64,000 nucleotides of DNA from Anopheles merus (lineage: Eukaryota > Arthropoda > Insecta > Diptera > Culicidae). Below are positions 36,017 to 46,892 of this stretch, piece by piece. Where the stretch lies: contig NC_054082.1 of assembly GCF_017562075.2 (NCBI RefSeq), forward strand, positions 17,182,927 through 17,246,926. Reading direction: 5' to 3'. The position numbers and the translations under genes are program-made. The stretch's first letter is position 1. Each line of letters starts with the position of its first letter. The notes under the pieces are model-generated. The model was not told the origin of the DNA. It worked only from the letters and a program-made list of their open reading frames with translations, and ran no database searches.

Positions 36017-36696
36017 GCAGCAGGCGGCTGCTGTTGCTAGGGCCGGGCCGGGAAAACGCTGTTCTTTAGCTGATTAGCGACAACCACCAACCATTACTTG
36101 TACAGAGAAATAAAGTGCGTAGTTCCCAGCTCCATTTTGTTTTCCTGCCAGTGTACGCGATCGGAAGCGGTGTCCCTGGGGGCTTACCTAAAATGTTCTT
36201 TTCCACCGCGCGCATAAATTTGTCGATCCGCGTGTACTGTTTGCGCGGTTCCGTCAGCAGCTCGCAGATGCGCTGCACGGTGAAGGGCGCGGAGTTGAAC
36301 GAGTCCAGCCGCTCCAGCAGGGCACGCTTCATGCGCTCGAAGTTGAACGGGTCCACGTTCGGACATTGGGGAATGTCTGTGGGAGGGGCGGTGGGGGGGG
36401 GGGGGGGTGAAAAGCAAAGGAAAAGACAATCATCAATGTTGGCGCTGCGGTTGGTTGTCTTGTCTCTCCTCCGGATGCTTACCCGCGATGCTTGGCGTGT
36501 TGTGATGGAAGTCGGTAATTACGTTGACCAGCTTTTCGCGGAACAGCGGCTTCACCAGCACCCAGCGGTACAGCGTATCGCCCGTGCGCGCTACAAAGTT
36601 CAGGTAGTCCTCGAGCTCGCGCGGGATGTCCTTCTGTTTCGATTTGGTGAAGCGCTCCAGCAGCAGCAGTATTTCTTCCTGATTTTCCATCGTCAT
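34084..36696 (-). CDS. PPP4R2r: Serine/threonine protein phosphatase 4 regulatory subunit 2
   Basis: Regulatory subunit that joins the PP4 catalytic subunit and R3 in a nuclear/centrosomal phosphatase with roles in DNA-damage and mitotic signalling (family knowledge). Exons on the minus strand: 36696-36483, 36376-36188 and 35609-34084, phase-consistent, about 642 residues. The conserved N-terminal helical region reads EDYLNFVARTGDTLYRW, then MKRALLERLDSFNSAPFTVQRICELLTEP and IDKFMRAVEKN, which parallel human PPP4R2 FTIQRLCELLTDP and TDKFLRGVEKN. The rest is a long acidic, Ser/Thr/Glu-rich disordered tail ending in DDNVMDIDESSVEMMDQ. The first ATG (36696) is followed two codons later by another. 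Intron 2 contains the last exon of the plus-strand synthetase. Confidence 0.92.
36109..36114 (+). terminator. Poly(A) signal of the acyl-CoA synthetase gene
   Basis: AATAAA 93 bases after the TGA stop at 36014-36016. It lies inside PPP4R2 intron 2, about 75 bases from PPP4R2 exon 2. Confidence 0.7.
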
Positions 36697-37064
36697 TGAA
36701 CACTTTTTTTCCTTCTTTTTGGGGTCGGTACGCCGTACGGTATCAGACGGAGCGGTAGAAGGCTAGGAAAGATGCGCGCGTGCCCCTGTGTGTGAGTGGT
36801 CTTTTTTCTTTCGCTTTGCTCTGTGTGTGCGGATTCGGCGAACGCTCTTCGAACCAAGCGGCCTTTCATTCGGGGCGGAGGGGACGAACCCGGATAATCG
36901 AAGCGCGACCCCCGCATTGACAGCACCGGACTTGACAGCCGAGACCAAGGTGAGTATAGGCGTGTCAAAATGTCAAACGCGCACACAAACACACACACAC
37001 CCACACGGACGATAGCTACCTTGGTATTAGATAACAAACCGCAGTCAAAACAACACACACCGAA
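36697..37064. promoter_or_regulatory. Shared head-to-head promoter of PPP4R2 and glutaredoxin 5
   Basis: Only 368 bases separate the two start codons, so both promoters and both leaders must fit here. It contains two TTGACAGC copies (36917 and 36932) and two inverse TGTCAAA copies (about 36963 and 36971). A strong plus-strand donor, CAAG/GTGAGT, near 36950 suggests a possible 5' UTR intron for the glutaredoxin. Confidence 0.6.
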
Positions 37065-37574
37065 ATGAACGTCCTTACGCGAAATTTGGCCCAAACTCTG
37101 TTCAAATACAATGGGGCCGGGTTGATCCAGGCGGCCGCCCGCAGCTTCAGTGCGCCGGCACTGGATGGCAAGGAGATCGAGAAGCTGGTGAGCAACAATA
37201 AGGTGGTCATTTTCATGAAGGGCAACCCGGACGCACCGCGGTGCGGCTTCAGCAATGCGGTGGTACAGATTCTGCGGATGCATTCGGTCAAATACGACAG
37301 CCACGATGTGCTGCAGAATGAAGCCCTCCGGCAAGGTACGGTATAGCGTTGGGAGGGAGAGTGCGCGTTTCGGTCGGTAGTAATACACCGTCATCGCTTT
37401 CTTGCAGGCATTAAGGACTTTTCGAACTGGCCCACCATCCCGCAAGTGTTTATCAACGGAGAGTTCGTTGGCGGGTGCGACATACTGCTGCAGATGCACC
37501 AAAACGGCGAACTGATCGATGAGCTGAAAAAGGCCGGCATCGAGAGCGCACTGGCGAAGGAGTCCGAGAAGTGA
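37065..37574 (+). CDS. Grx5: Monothiol glutaredoxin 5, mitochondrial
   Basis: Binds and transfers [2Fe-2S] clusters in mitochondrial iron-sulfur assembly. Exons 37065-37335 and 37408-37574 give 145 residues, the normal size. An N-terminal stretch of about 30 residues with R, N, Q and A but no acidic residues looks like a mitochondrial presequence. The mature part has VVIFMKGNPDAPRCGFS with the CGFS monothiol site (Cys about 60, codon 37242), WPTIPQVFINGEFVGGCDI (glutathione-binding TIPQVF and GGCD), and ends in KESEK. The 72-base intron starts GTACGG. The gene lies head to head with PPP4R2. Confidence 0.95.
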
Positions 37575-37633
37575 GCCCCCCATTCGGGGAGTATCAGCAA
37601 AAGGAGTGTGTTAAGATTTGTTCGGTAAAAAAT

Positions 37634-37639
37634 AATAAA
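37634..37639 (+). terminator. Poly(A) signal of the glutaredoxin 5 gene
   Basis: AATAAA 60 bases after the TGA stop. Confidence 0.7.
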
Positions 37640-38561
37640 AAAATACAACCCTCGCTAATAACATCACCGGAAAAGCTGTTGTTTTGTCGGTAGCGAAGGG
37701 AGAGTGCATCTCCTCCCAGTGGTGTGCGGAATGGGATGATTTCACTTTCTACCGATTTCATACCATGTTGAAATGTGCTGAACCATCATCATCGTCACGT
37801 TGTCAGCTGCGCCTCATCATCCGTTTGCCGATAATACCACACTACGACGTCGCTTCTTGTTTTTCTACCTTTGTGTGCACATCTCAAAACATGCCATGCC
37901 AAATCTAAGCAGCCTACATGACGTAGGGACGTCTAAACGCGGTTTGCTTATCGAAGAAAAACGAAAGCATGTGTGTGTGTGCGTCTATTTGAAGCAAGAA
38001 ATAGGAAGTAAAGCACAACCGGCGATGTTGTCCGGCCCCCACCCCAAAAACCGCCACGGCAACCGGTCTAAGGAAAGCCACAGCTGTGGTGTCTGTGTAT
38101 TGGGGGGTGCCACACACTCGCCGCGCATACATTTTAAAACAATGTAGGTATGCAAAACGAAAAAAGGGCAAATCGCGTGTGTGTATGTGCAAAGTCATCG
38201 GTCGCGATCGCGATGAAGCCGGCGAACTCCTGCGCGGACCCCCCCCCCCTAACCACCCATCCGCATACGGTGTCACTTATGCTGTTCAATTTTACAATCA
38301 CACACACACAGACAGGAACGCTCTAGCAACAAATTCAAGTTCATTAAATCGGGGGGTCTGTCCTGTCTGCGCTGTCGCTGCGTGTCGTTCGTATCAAATC
38401 GGTGCGAGTCTCAGTTATTTTAGAACCGGAGACCAGACCTAACGTGTGTGTGGCCGGTTAGCTCGACCAGCTCCTTCCTCGTTCGTTGCTGATAACTGTC
38501 CTGCCTGCTTGCCAGTAGCGTGCCAGTGGAAGAATAGAGAGGTGTGTCTGTTTTTAGCAAA
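37640..38561 (+). promoter_or_regulatory. Intergenic region and promoter of the MMSDH gene
   Basis: About 900 bases with a few GT/AC runs and C/G runs. The MMSDH leader should start in its last part; a TCAGTT initiator-like site at about 38410 is a weak candidate. No coding region seen. Confidence 0.4.
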
Positions 38562-38815
38562 ATGGCTCTTCTACGACTTGTTGCTACCGAGGTAAGTGTA
38601 ATCGTGTTCGTTTTCTTTTCTCCAACATTTGCTACTTCCTTAGCAGCATCCAGCAGGAGCCACACGGTGCAGGTGGTGGGGTTTTTTGTTTAATATTTCG
38701 ATTGCGTAACAATGGAGATTTGTGCGACTTTCGACATCTATTAATATTTGAGAAGGAGGTTCAAGGTCAATCGCCACATGCCGAGTGTCGGCAATGCCAG
38801 GCCCGACTATTGACC

Positions 38816-38848
<33 letters not shown>

Positions 38849-41330
38849 CTTTGCTAACTACGCCATTTCAAGATACAATTTGGTGAGATCGTACGATTTT
38901 TGTCGTCAACACCCTTTACCATCGCGTGCGAGCAAACTGTCTCTACGTGCCATACATTGTCCTCGAAGGTGCTGGTTGTTTTTACCTCCTACTAGGTATC
39001 TATGAATAATCTTTATTATTTTCGGGCCGTACTATCGTACGATATCATCGAGGGGATTGTCTGATATCAAGTCTTCATCACATGGGTGGGAACCACTGTA
39101 GCAGACGTAACCAATTTGGTGCGTGGTTTTACCTTAGCTCGCGCGGGACTAAGGGGGCGACTACTGCGGCGAATTTTGGAGAAACTGATGACGTCGAAAC
39201 AGCACAGAAGGCGCTGATATCAATTCCAGTATGCGTGAAGGCTGTTACTGTGACGACGGCACGCGCGATACGGTTTTAACTAACACCAACGTGCGCGCCA
39301 ACGTGGTGGTGGCGGGCACGTTGCAGTGGCGATCGCTTTTGCCCTGCTAATGAATTTCAATTGGCTGTCGGGAGGGTACTTCCAGTGATCTTTACAACCT
39401 CGAAAGGGCGACCGGAAAGCCCTTGAAATGGGAGACTAAAATTACATTCATTACATTATTCCTCTTGTTTTGATGTTTGTTTTGAATTTAAATTATGTAA
39501 CAGTTTTTGGGTTCATGTTGGATTCATTCAATGTAAAGAGTTCAACATGGAACTTACGTAAAATGGAGATTAAATGTTCTAAACAATTCCCTTTACACAC
39601 ATCCTTCTCCGCCAACAGTGCCGCAATGTGCTGCAACGTGGCTACAGCACAGCATCTGTGCCGACCACGAAGATGTTCATCGACGGCAAGTTCGTCGAGT
39701 CGAAGACGAACGATTGGATCGATCTGCATGACCCAGCCACGAACGAGGTGGTGACGCGTGTCCCCAAATGCACGCAGGACGAAATGCAGACGGCGGTCGA
39801 ATCGTCCAAGAAGGCTTACAAGGTATGTTCATGGGCATGAAAACGATCTATGCTCCTCTCCAAGGAGGCTTAATCGGAAATGCTGATCGGACCATATTCC
39901 TTCCTTTCGTTAGACCTGGCGCCAATCGTCCATCCTGAGCAGACAGCAGGTCATGCTCAAGCTGCAGCACATCATTCGCAACAACATGTCGGAGCTGGCG
40001 AAGAACATCACCAAGGAGCAGGGCAAAACACTGATCGATGCCGAGGGAGACGTTCTGCGAGGACTGCGTAAGTAGCCAGGAGCTGTGTGTGTGTCGGTTC
40101 TCTGAATCCGCTTCTGCCGAGATGCTCACGTAAAGTTTTCAAACCCATACAGAGGTGGTGGAGCATTGCTGCAGCATCACGTCGCTGCAGATGGGTGAAA
40201 CCGTGCCGAACATCGCCAAGGACATGGACACGTACTCGTACCATCTGCCGCTCGGCGTTACGGCCGGCATTGCACCGTTCAACTTCCCCGCCATGATCCC
40301 GCTGTGGATGTTCCCGGTGGCGATCACGTGCGGCAACACGAGCATCATCAAGCCGTCGGAGCGCGTGCCCGGCGCGACGATGCTGCTGATGGAGATGCTG
40401 AACGAGGCCGGCTGCCCGCCGGGCGTCGTGAACGTGATTCACGGTGCGCACGATGCGGTCAACTTTGTCTGCGACAATCCGGACATTCGGGCGGTTTCGT
40501 TCGTCGGCTCGGACCAGGCGGGCAAGTACATTTACGAGCGCGCGGGACGCAACGGCAAGCGCGTGCAGTGCAATATGGGCGCCAAGAACCACGGCGTCAT
40601 TATGGCGGACGCAAACAAGGAAAACACGCTCAACCAGCTGGCTGGGGCGGCGTTCGGTGCGGCCGGCCAGCGTTGCATGGCCCTCTCGACGGCGGTGTTT
40701 GTCGGCGAGGCGAGGAACTGGATCCCCGATCTGGTGGAGCGTGCCCGCAAGCTGAAGGTGAACGCGGGCCATCTGCCCGGCACGGATCTGGGACCGGTCA
40801 TCTCGCCCCAGTCGAAGCAGCGCATCAACGAGCTGGTCGAGTCGGGCGCGAAGGAGGGCGCGAAGATCGTGCTCGATGGGCGCAACATCAAGGTGGAGGG
40901 CTTCGAGAAGGGCAACTTTGTCGGACCGACCATCATCAGCGACGTGACGCCGAACATGAAGTGCTACACGGAGGAAATCTTTGGCCCGGTGCTGGTGTGC
41001 CTGTCGGTCGATACGATCGACGAAGCGATCGAGCTGATCAACAACAACCCGTACGGCAATGGTACGGCCATCTTCACCACCAACGGTGCGACGGCCCGCA
41101 AGTTTGTGAACGACATTGACGTCGGGCAGGTCGGCGTGAATGTGCCGATTCCGGTGCCGCTGCCGATGTTCTCGTTCACCGGCAGCCGTGGCAGCTTCCT
41201 GGGCGACTGTCACTTCTACGGCAAGCAGGGCATCAAGTTCTACACGCAAACGAAAACCGTCACGCAGCTGTGGCGTGAGGGCGACGTTAGCCATACCAAG
41301 GCGGCCGTTGCCATGCCAACGATGAAGTAA
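38562..41330 (+). CDS. Aldh6a1: Methylmalonate-semialdehyde dehydrogenase (acylating), mitochondrial
   Basis: Oxidises methylmalonate and malonate semialdehydes to propionyl- and acetyl-CoA in mitochondrial valine and pyrimidine breakdown, using NAD and CoA. Exons 38562-38591, 39619-39822, 39914-40067 and 40153-41330 give 521 residues, normal for ALDH6A1. The first exon is only 10 codons (MALLRLVATE) and opens the mitochondrial presequence. After it come TKMFIDGKFVESKTNDWIDLHDPATNEV, PLGVTAGIAPFNFPAMIPLW, SFVGSDQAGKYIYERA (cofactor site), FGAAGQRCMALSTAV with the catalytic cysteine at residue about 304 (codon 40674), and the end SFTGSRGSFLGDCHFYGKQG. Intron 1 is about 1 kb; the other introns are under 100 bases. 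Confidence 0.95.
38592..39618 (+). other. Intron 1 of the MMSDH gene
   Basis: From GTAAGT to CAACAG. It carries a GT microsatellite at 38819-38847. Nothing else recognised. Confidence 0.8.
38819..38847 (+). repeat. (GT)n microsatellite
   Basis: About 14 perfect GT units in MMSDH intron 1. Confidence 0.95.
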
Positions 41331-41492
41331 GACTGCGTACAGCAACCGCGCGTGGTTTTGTGCCATCGAGGACGGCAGACGGCCCAGCAGGACGGACACC
41401 AGCACGACTAACGACAGCGACAACGAACGTCTTCCAGATAAAGTGCATTTAATAACACGATTCGTTTTTATAAAACAAATCAACTTTAGGGA

Positions 41493-41498
41493 AATAAA
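41493..41498 (+). terminator. Poly(A) signal of the MMSDH gene
   Basis: AATAAA 163 bases after the TAA stop. Confidence 0.7.
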
Positions 41499-41822
41499 GA
41501 TGCCTATAACTTTGCTTTGCTCATACTTGGTGCGTAGTTTTGCAATCCATCCTTATCGTTATCCTAGTTCGAACCGAATTTCAACCGATGTTCTGCTCAA
41601 CACTGTAGGACGCGCGTCACCGTCCAGCAAAGCTTTCACGCAAGCTGTCTCGTGTGTTGTGCGCAATGTTGTATAGCGCATCGTGTGCTTACGTCAAAGA
41701 CTGCGCTGACAATATCAAAACAATAACAAACTCCCTGCTGATCGATGGTGTACGTTTTCCGGGTGCAGTGAACGAATAAAGGGGGTGTTTTCGGGTGTGT
41801 TAAGTTTTCCCACTGCCGCACC
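41499..41822 (+). promoter_or_regulatory. Intergenic region and promoter of the Vps39 gene
   Basis: About 320 bases between the MMSDH poly(A) signal and the Vps39 start codon. No core element recognised. Confidence 0.45.
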
Positions 41823-44800
41823 ATGCATGACGCGTACATTGTCTATCCGCCGGAGAAAATCTCCGTGCAAATTGAATCGATGACGGGCTTTGGTAAGTTT
41901 AGGGGCAGCTTGAAACAGTTCCACAGTGATAAGCGAGTGACTCATGATCCGGAATCCCTCCTTGCAGATAACAAGCTCATCCTCGGCACCAGACAGGGAC
42001 ACCTGCTGATGTACTCGTTTGAGACGAACACGGAAACGAACAAGCTCGACCTGCAGCTGCTGCAGTACGACAAAAACTTTAGCAAAAAGCCCATCACCCA
42101 GATCGACGTCATTCCCGAGTACACGCTGCTGTTCAGCCTCACCGACGGTTTGCTGAACGTGAACGATTTCAGCCGCCACGGCTTTCCGCTGATCCATTCG
42201 GCACAGCGCACCAAGGGAGCGAACGTGTTTGCGCTGGACATAAAGGTAAGCGCGAGTCACATTCACCTCCATCCATTGTCACCATTCATCTTCGTTTGGG
42301 TTGTTCCAACCCGTTTCAGCGGTCGAAATCTTTAACGAGCGAAGTCAAGATCGTTTGCCGGGTGTGTGTAGCGGTGAAGCGAAAGCTGCAGTGCTACTAC
42401 TGGAAACAGAACCAGCTGCTGTCGCTCGACAGTGAGATCGATTTGAACGATGTGCCAAAGACGGTGGCGTGGAACAATAACTTCATCTGTGTCGGCTACA
42501 AAACCGAGTACGTCCTGTACGATGTAAGTAGAAGCGATGGTTGTGGTGCAGGGTAAGTGCAGTTAAATCAACAATTTCGACACACTTCCTTTCCACCAGA
42601 TGTCGGCAGCACAGCCCCGGAAGGTCGATCTGTTTCCCACGAGCTCGTCGAAAACCATCGAACCGTGCATTACGCTGATCGAGGACAGTGTGTTTGCGGT
42701 GGTGAAGGACGAGTTTCTGATCACGATCTACACGGAAAAGTATCGGGCGGATGATCGGGAAGGGCCGAACAGTATGTCCGGGTCGGTTAAACCGGTGGAG
42801 GCGAAAGCGGTTAAGGCGGATGCGGCCAAGCGTACGATGAACCTGAAATCGTTGATCTGGAGCGAACCGTTCCAGTGTCTGGTCTGGGACGATCCGTACG
42901 CGGTTGGGCTGATCAACGATGCCATCGAGGTGCGCGTGTTTGACAACGTGCAGGACAAGGGCACACTGATCCAGAGCATTCCGCAGCTGCATAAAGCGCG
43001 GTTCCTGGTGCGTGGCAAGCAGGGACTGCTGTATGTGGCCTCCGTGTCCCATCTGTGGTGCATTCAGGCGGTCGACATTTCGAAGCAGCGCGAACATCTG
43101 CTGCAGGAGGAAAACTTTCAACTGGCTTTGAAGCTAACGGTTGGCGTGATACGAACGGTGTAACGGTTTTTGTTTGTAGCTCATTTGCGTTTCCTTCTCT
43201 ACCCTTTTTTTTGCAGCACATCTCCGACGAAAGTGCCGAGTTCAAGGCGACGAAAATAAACGAAATTCAAACGCGCCACGCGTACAACCTGTTCGTCAAC
43301 AAGCACTTCCGCGAGTCGATGCAGGAGTTTGCGCAGCTCGACACCGATCCGATCGATGTGATCCGCCTGTTTCCTGACCTGCTGCCCGACAGTGGCAAAA
43401 ACAAGCTCAGCCACTACTCGGACAAACCGGCACCGGTGCTGGACGAGAAGGAGCTGGAAAATGCGATCCTCGCCCTGATCGATTACCTTACCGACAAGCG
43501 GTTCCCGTTGCGCAAGGGCGCCAAAACGAACCCGGACGGCACGACGGACAAGAACGTGGCGGCACTGCTGGCCATCATCGATACGACGCTGCTGAAGTGC
43601 TACCTGCTGACGAACGATTCGTTGATTGCGCCCGTGCTACGGATGAACCACTGCTATCTGGAAGAATCGGAGCGGGTGTTGAAGAAGCACGAAAAGTACG
43701 TCGAGCTGATCATACTGTACCAAACCAAGGGGCAGCACAAGCGCGCCTTGCAGCTGCTCCACACGCAGGCGGAAGTGCCCGGCTCGCCGCTGTTCGGGCA
43801 TGACCGTACGGTGCAGTACCTGCAGCAGCTGGGCACTGACTTTAAGCAGCTGATATTTGAATTCTCCGGCTGGGTGCTGCAGAAGCACCCGGAAGATGGG
43901 CTGAAGGTGTTCGTGGAGGAGATGCCCGAGGTGAAGAATTTGCCGCGCGCGGAAGTGCTGGACTTTCTGCTCAAGGACCACCGGACACTGGTCGTGCGCT
44001 ATCTGGAGCACATCATTAACGTGTGGCACGAGGAGAAGGCTCTATTTCATAACATTCTTATACAGCAGTATCGTGAAAAGTTGATCACGCTGCGGAACGA
44101 TAAAACCGTCGACGGTGACACGTAAGTGCCAGCCAGGGCTGCGCTGTGCCCGTTCTGCAGGGAGACGGAATGAGTTTGAGCTTCTTTCTCGTTACAGGAA
44201 AAAGCAAGAGGAGATGGGAGATGTTCGAGAGAAATTGTTAACGTTCCTGAAGAAATCCAAGTACTATCACGCCGAGAAGGTATTGGGCGAATTTCCCTAC
44301 ACCGACATGTTTGAGGAGCGTGCAATTATTTTGGGCCGGCTAGGTAAACCGTTGTGATTAATGTAGGAGTAGCATTAAAATCATACCTTTTCTTTTGTTC
44401 TATTGCACAGGCAAACACGAGAAAGCGCTGGCAATATTCGTGCAAATACTGGGCGACTTTGAGAAGGGACTGGCGTACTGTGACGACGTGTACGACACAA
44501 ACGATCCGCAGAACTGTGACGTGTACGTGACGCTGATGAAAATCATACTCACGCCGCCGTCCGCACCACCGTACAGTGATGTGCCGCTGCATCCCCGCTG
44601 CCTGGTGCCGGATCACGAAATGGTGGTCAACATTCTGGAGAAACATGCGGAGAAAATTAACCCGTACGCCGCGCTGCAGATCCTGCCCGACAGCATTCCG
44701 CTGGTGCGCATCAAACACTTTCTCGAAAATGCGCTCAAGTTCTACCTGGAGAAGAAGCAGCGTGCCCAGGTGCTGAAGGGGCTGTACTACGCGGAGCATC

Positions 44801-44967
44801 TGCAGATCATGGAGCAGAAGATGCTGTGCGAATCGAAACACTTTCTAGTGACCGATCTGAGCGTGTGCGCGGTGTGCAAGAAAAAGTTCAGCAACCAGAG
44901 CGCGTTCGTGCGGCTGCCCGATGGGGTGATAGTGCACTTTTCCTGCCAGGATCGGATGTTTAGTTGA
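41823..44967 (+). CDS. Vps39: Vps39/Vam6, HOPS complex subunit
   Basis: Subunit of the HOPS tether that binds Rab7 and drives late endosome/lysosome fusion. Exons 41823-41892, 41968-42245, 42320-42523, 42600-43139, 43217-44121, 44198-44343 and 44411-44967 give 899 residues (human VPS39 has 886). The N-terminus MHDAYIVYPPEKISVQIESM parallels human MHDAFEPVPILEKLPLQIDCL. The N-terminal CNH-type domain (LGTRQGHLLMYSF) covers about residues 20-290. It is followed by clathrin-repeat helices with ALIDYLTDKR, IIDTTLLKCYL, RTVQYLQQLGTD and HPEDGLKVF. The C-terminal Vps39_2 zinc-binding segment reads CAVCKKKF...VHFSC. The exon 4 donor (ACG/GTTGGC at 43140) is weak and was chosen because it restores the family alignment; two other in-phase donors follow at 43146 and 43158, so this junction is the least certain. 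Confidence 0.93.
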
Positions 44968-45042
44968 ATGATTTGTTGTGGGGGGAAAAAACGGATGAAA
45001 CCCTGTAGCCCGCACAGCACTATATCGATAGCTTTATAAGTC

Positions 45043-45048
45043 AATAAA
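45043..45048 (+). terminator. Poly(A) signal of the Vps39 gene
   Basis: AATAAA 76 bases after the TGA stop. Confidence 0.75.
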
Positions 45049-45094
45049 ATTATATCCAATCATCATAATGTATCATCCAAATGAGTGTAAGAAA

Positions 45095-45258
45095 ACCTTA
45101 ACCTTCACCTAACAACATGCCCGTTATGGGTTCAATCCCCGAATGTACCGTGCCTCCCCTAACGTAGGACTGAATATTCCGCAATTCCCAACTAGTGGGT
45201 TCAGGCACGTCTTAACCGCCAACGGTTGTTGCGCCAAGGAAGAAGAAGAAGAAGAAGA
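45095..45258 (+). mobile_element. tRNA-derived SINE copy
   Basis: Contains a Pol III B-box match, GGTTCAATCCC (45129-45139), a non-tRNA body with GAATATTCC, and a 3' end CCAACGGTTGTTGCGCCAA followed by a GAA simple tail. It aligns block by block with the copy at 46180-46320. It resembles An. gambiae tRNA-related SINEs; the family name was not verified. No clear A box, so the 5' end is probably cut. Confidence 0.65.
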
Positions 45259-45585
45259 CGAATATTCTACTATGCAAGTACCGTGGAGGTAATGTAGAGC
45301 GACTTAACATCCGAGGGTTCATGCGTCGTATAGCTTTCATGCACCCATCGAAAGCTCATTGCCGCTAATAAATCCGCTTGTACCTTATGGGTCAACTCAA
45401 ACGACTTCGGGTCTCTAACGGATAGCTTCGATAGCCTGCCTCGAAGACCTAGACCGGCTACGGTTGCTTGTAAAAAAATAAAATATTATTAGTTTATCAG
45501 TTTGAAAAAATACGAAGGAGTTTAAAGGGAGGTTTGAAGTAGCAGGGGGAGCACGGAATCGGACTTACCCGAGTCCGAATCCGTG

Positions 45586-46075
45586 TTAGGAATCAATTCC
45601 GGAGACGATTCCGAATCTGGAATCGCTTCCGATTGTGGATTCGATTCCGGACCCGATTCCGGAATCGATTCCGAGATCGGAATCGGCTCTGGAATCAGTA
45701 TCAACCTGAGAGTCGCAAATTGTTCCACTAACGGAATCAAGATTGACTCCAGAAATGGAATTAGCTCGGGAACGAGAATCAGCTCTTGAATTGAAGTAGG
45801 AAGTTTCAGAAGTGAATTCAGCCCGAGAATCTCCATGAGAATGGAACGTTTAAAAAGTAAATTTGGATTCTTTGCGGCTATCATCACGTAGCATCATTGG
45901 ACCCAAACGCCTATTCTACTCGTAGCAATGTCGATGCCGAAGCCGATTCCGGAACCAATTCCAAACCCGATTCCGATTCGGGAGCCGATTCCGATTCCGG
46001 TGCCAATTCCTGAAACTAATTCCGGAATCGATTTCAGAAAACTTTGTAGCTAGCCGGAATCGATTCCGACGAAAT
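45586..46075. repeat. Palindromic GGAATC/GATTCC simple-sequence array
   Basis: Many copies of GGAATC, GATTCC and GATTCCG(G)AATCG, spaced about 6-12 bases, in two dense blocks (about 45586-45790 and 45936-46075) with less regular sequence between. The copies run both ways, so either strand can form small hairpins. Confidence 0.75.
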
Positions 46076-46179
46076 CTTTGTTTTTCCCATTACTAATTTG
46101 AAGGATTAGATTAACCAAAAGATTACATTATCGGATTTTTTTAGCATGATATGTTCTAATACTTTCACATCTTTGACCG

Positions 46180-46320
46180 AACTCGTGGTACAGTCGTGTT
46201 AGAGGTAACAACATGGTTGTTGTGGGTTCAAGCCCAAGATGAATCAAGCCTTTTATACGTAGAATAGAATATTCTTAAAATGGGTTAACATACCAGCGAT
46301 TGTTGTACCAAATAAAAAAA
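46180..46320 (+). mobile_element. Diverged tRNA-derived SINE copy
   Basis: B-box match GGTTCAAGCCC (46225-46235). It shares AACAACATG, TACGTAG, GAATATTC and the 3' block CCAGCGATTGTTGTACCAA with the copy at 45095-45258, and ends in an A-rich tail. Confidence 0.6.
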
Positions 46321-46646
46321 TACTTATAATTTTTATCCGGAGCGGACTGTCGCAGAAAAATTATTCGTGTTGTAAAAGAAAAATTCACCTTTGGGCAACT
46401 TCAGATAACTGCTGCACTGAGTGTATTGAATGTCGTACTCAACTCTAGCAAAAGCAAAGTTTGCCTCGATTGAGCTTGCATGGATCTGCCGGGAAGGACA
46501 ATTTTTAAATAGAAGTCGGCTGTAATTATTCGCTAAGGCCCGGGTCTATGAACATGTTGCGCCAAACATTTGTTCAATGTTTAGGATTTTTTCTATCCAT
46601 CAAGGCTCACAAAAATGTTTTAAAATTAAGTTGAAATTATGAAATA

Positions 46647-46892
46647 CAGTCCGAACTCACTGGTTGAACTTCGATTCCCTGCCAACTACTGAATATGTGT
46701 CCTTAGTTGATACGTTTTTCCATACAAAAAAAACTGAAATTTTTCTCGGTAGGCCATGAGCTTTGTAAATTTTTCGAAAAACCGGGGTTTCAATACAAAC
46801 GCATGCTTTTTAATTGAACTGTCAGCCAACTATCGAGCGTTCAACTAAAAAGCATGCCAACTAAAAAGTGTTCAACTATTGAATTCTGACTG
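46647..46892. mobile_element. MITE with CAGTC ends and TA target duplication
   Basis: Imperfect 23-base terminal inverted repeats: CAGTCCGAACTCACTGGTTG and the complement of CAACTATTGAATTCTGACTG, flanked by TA at 46645-46646 and 46893-46894. About 246 bases with no coding capacity. CAGT ends and TA sites fit a Tc1/mariner-type non-autonomous element. Confidence 0.65.

Noticed and set aside
40008..41483. 491-residue minus-strand open frame
   Set aside because: Opposite-strand shadow of MMSDH exon 4; no domain, and the sense frame is certain.
45125..45140. Possible tRNA gene from the B-box GGTTCAATCCC
   Set aside because: No A box or acceptor-stem pairing was found, and the sequence aligns with another SINE-like copy 1.1 kb away.
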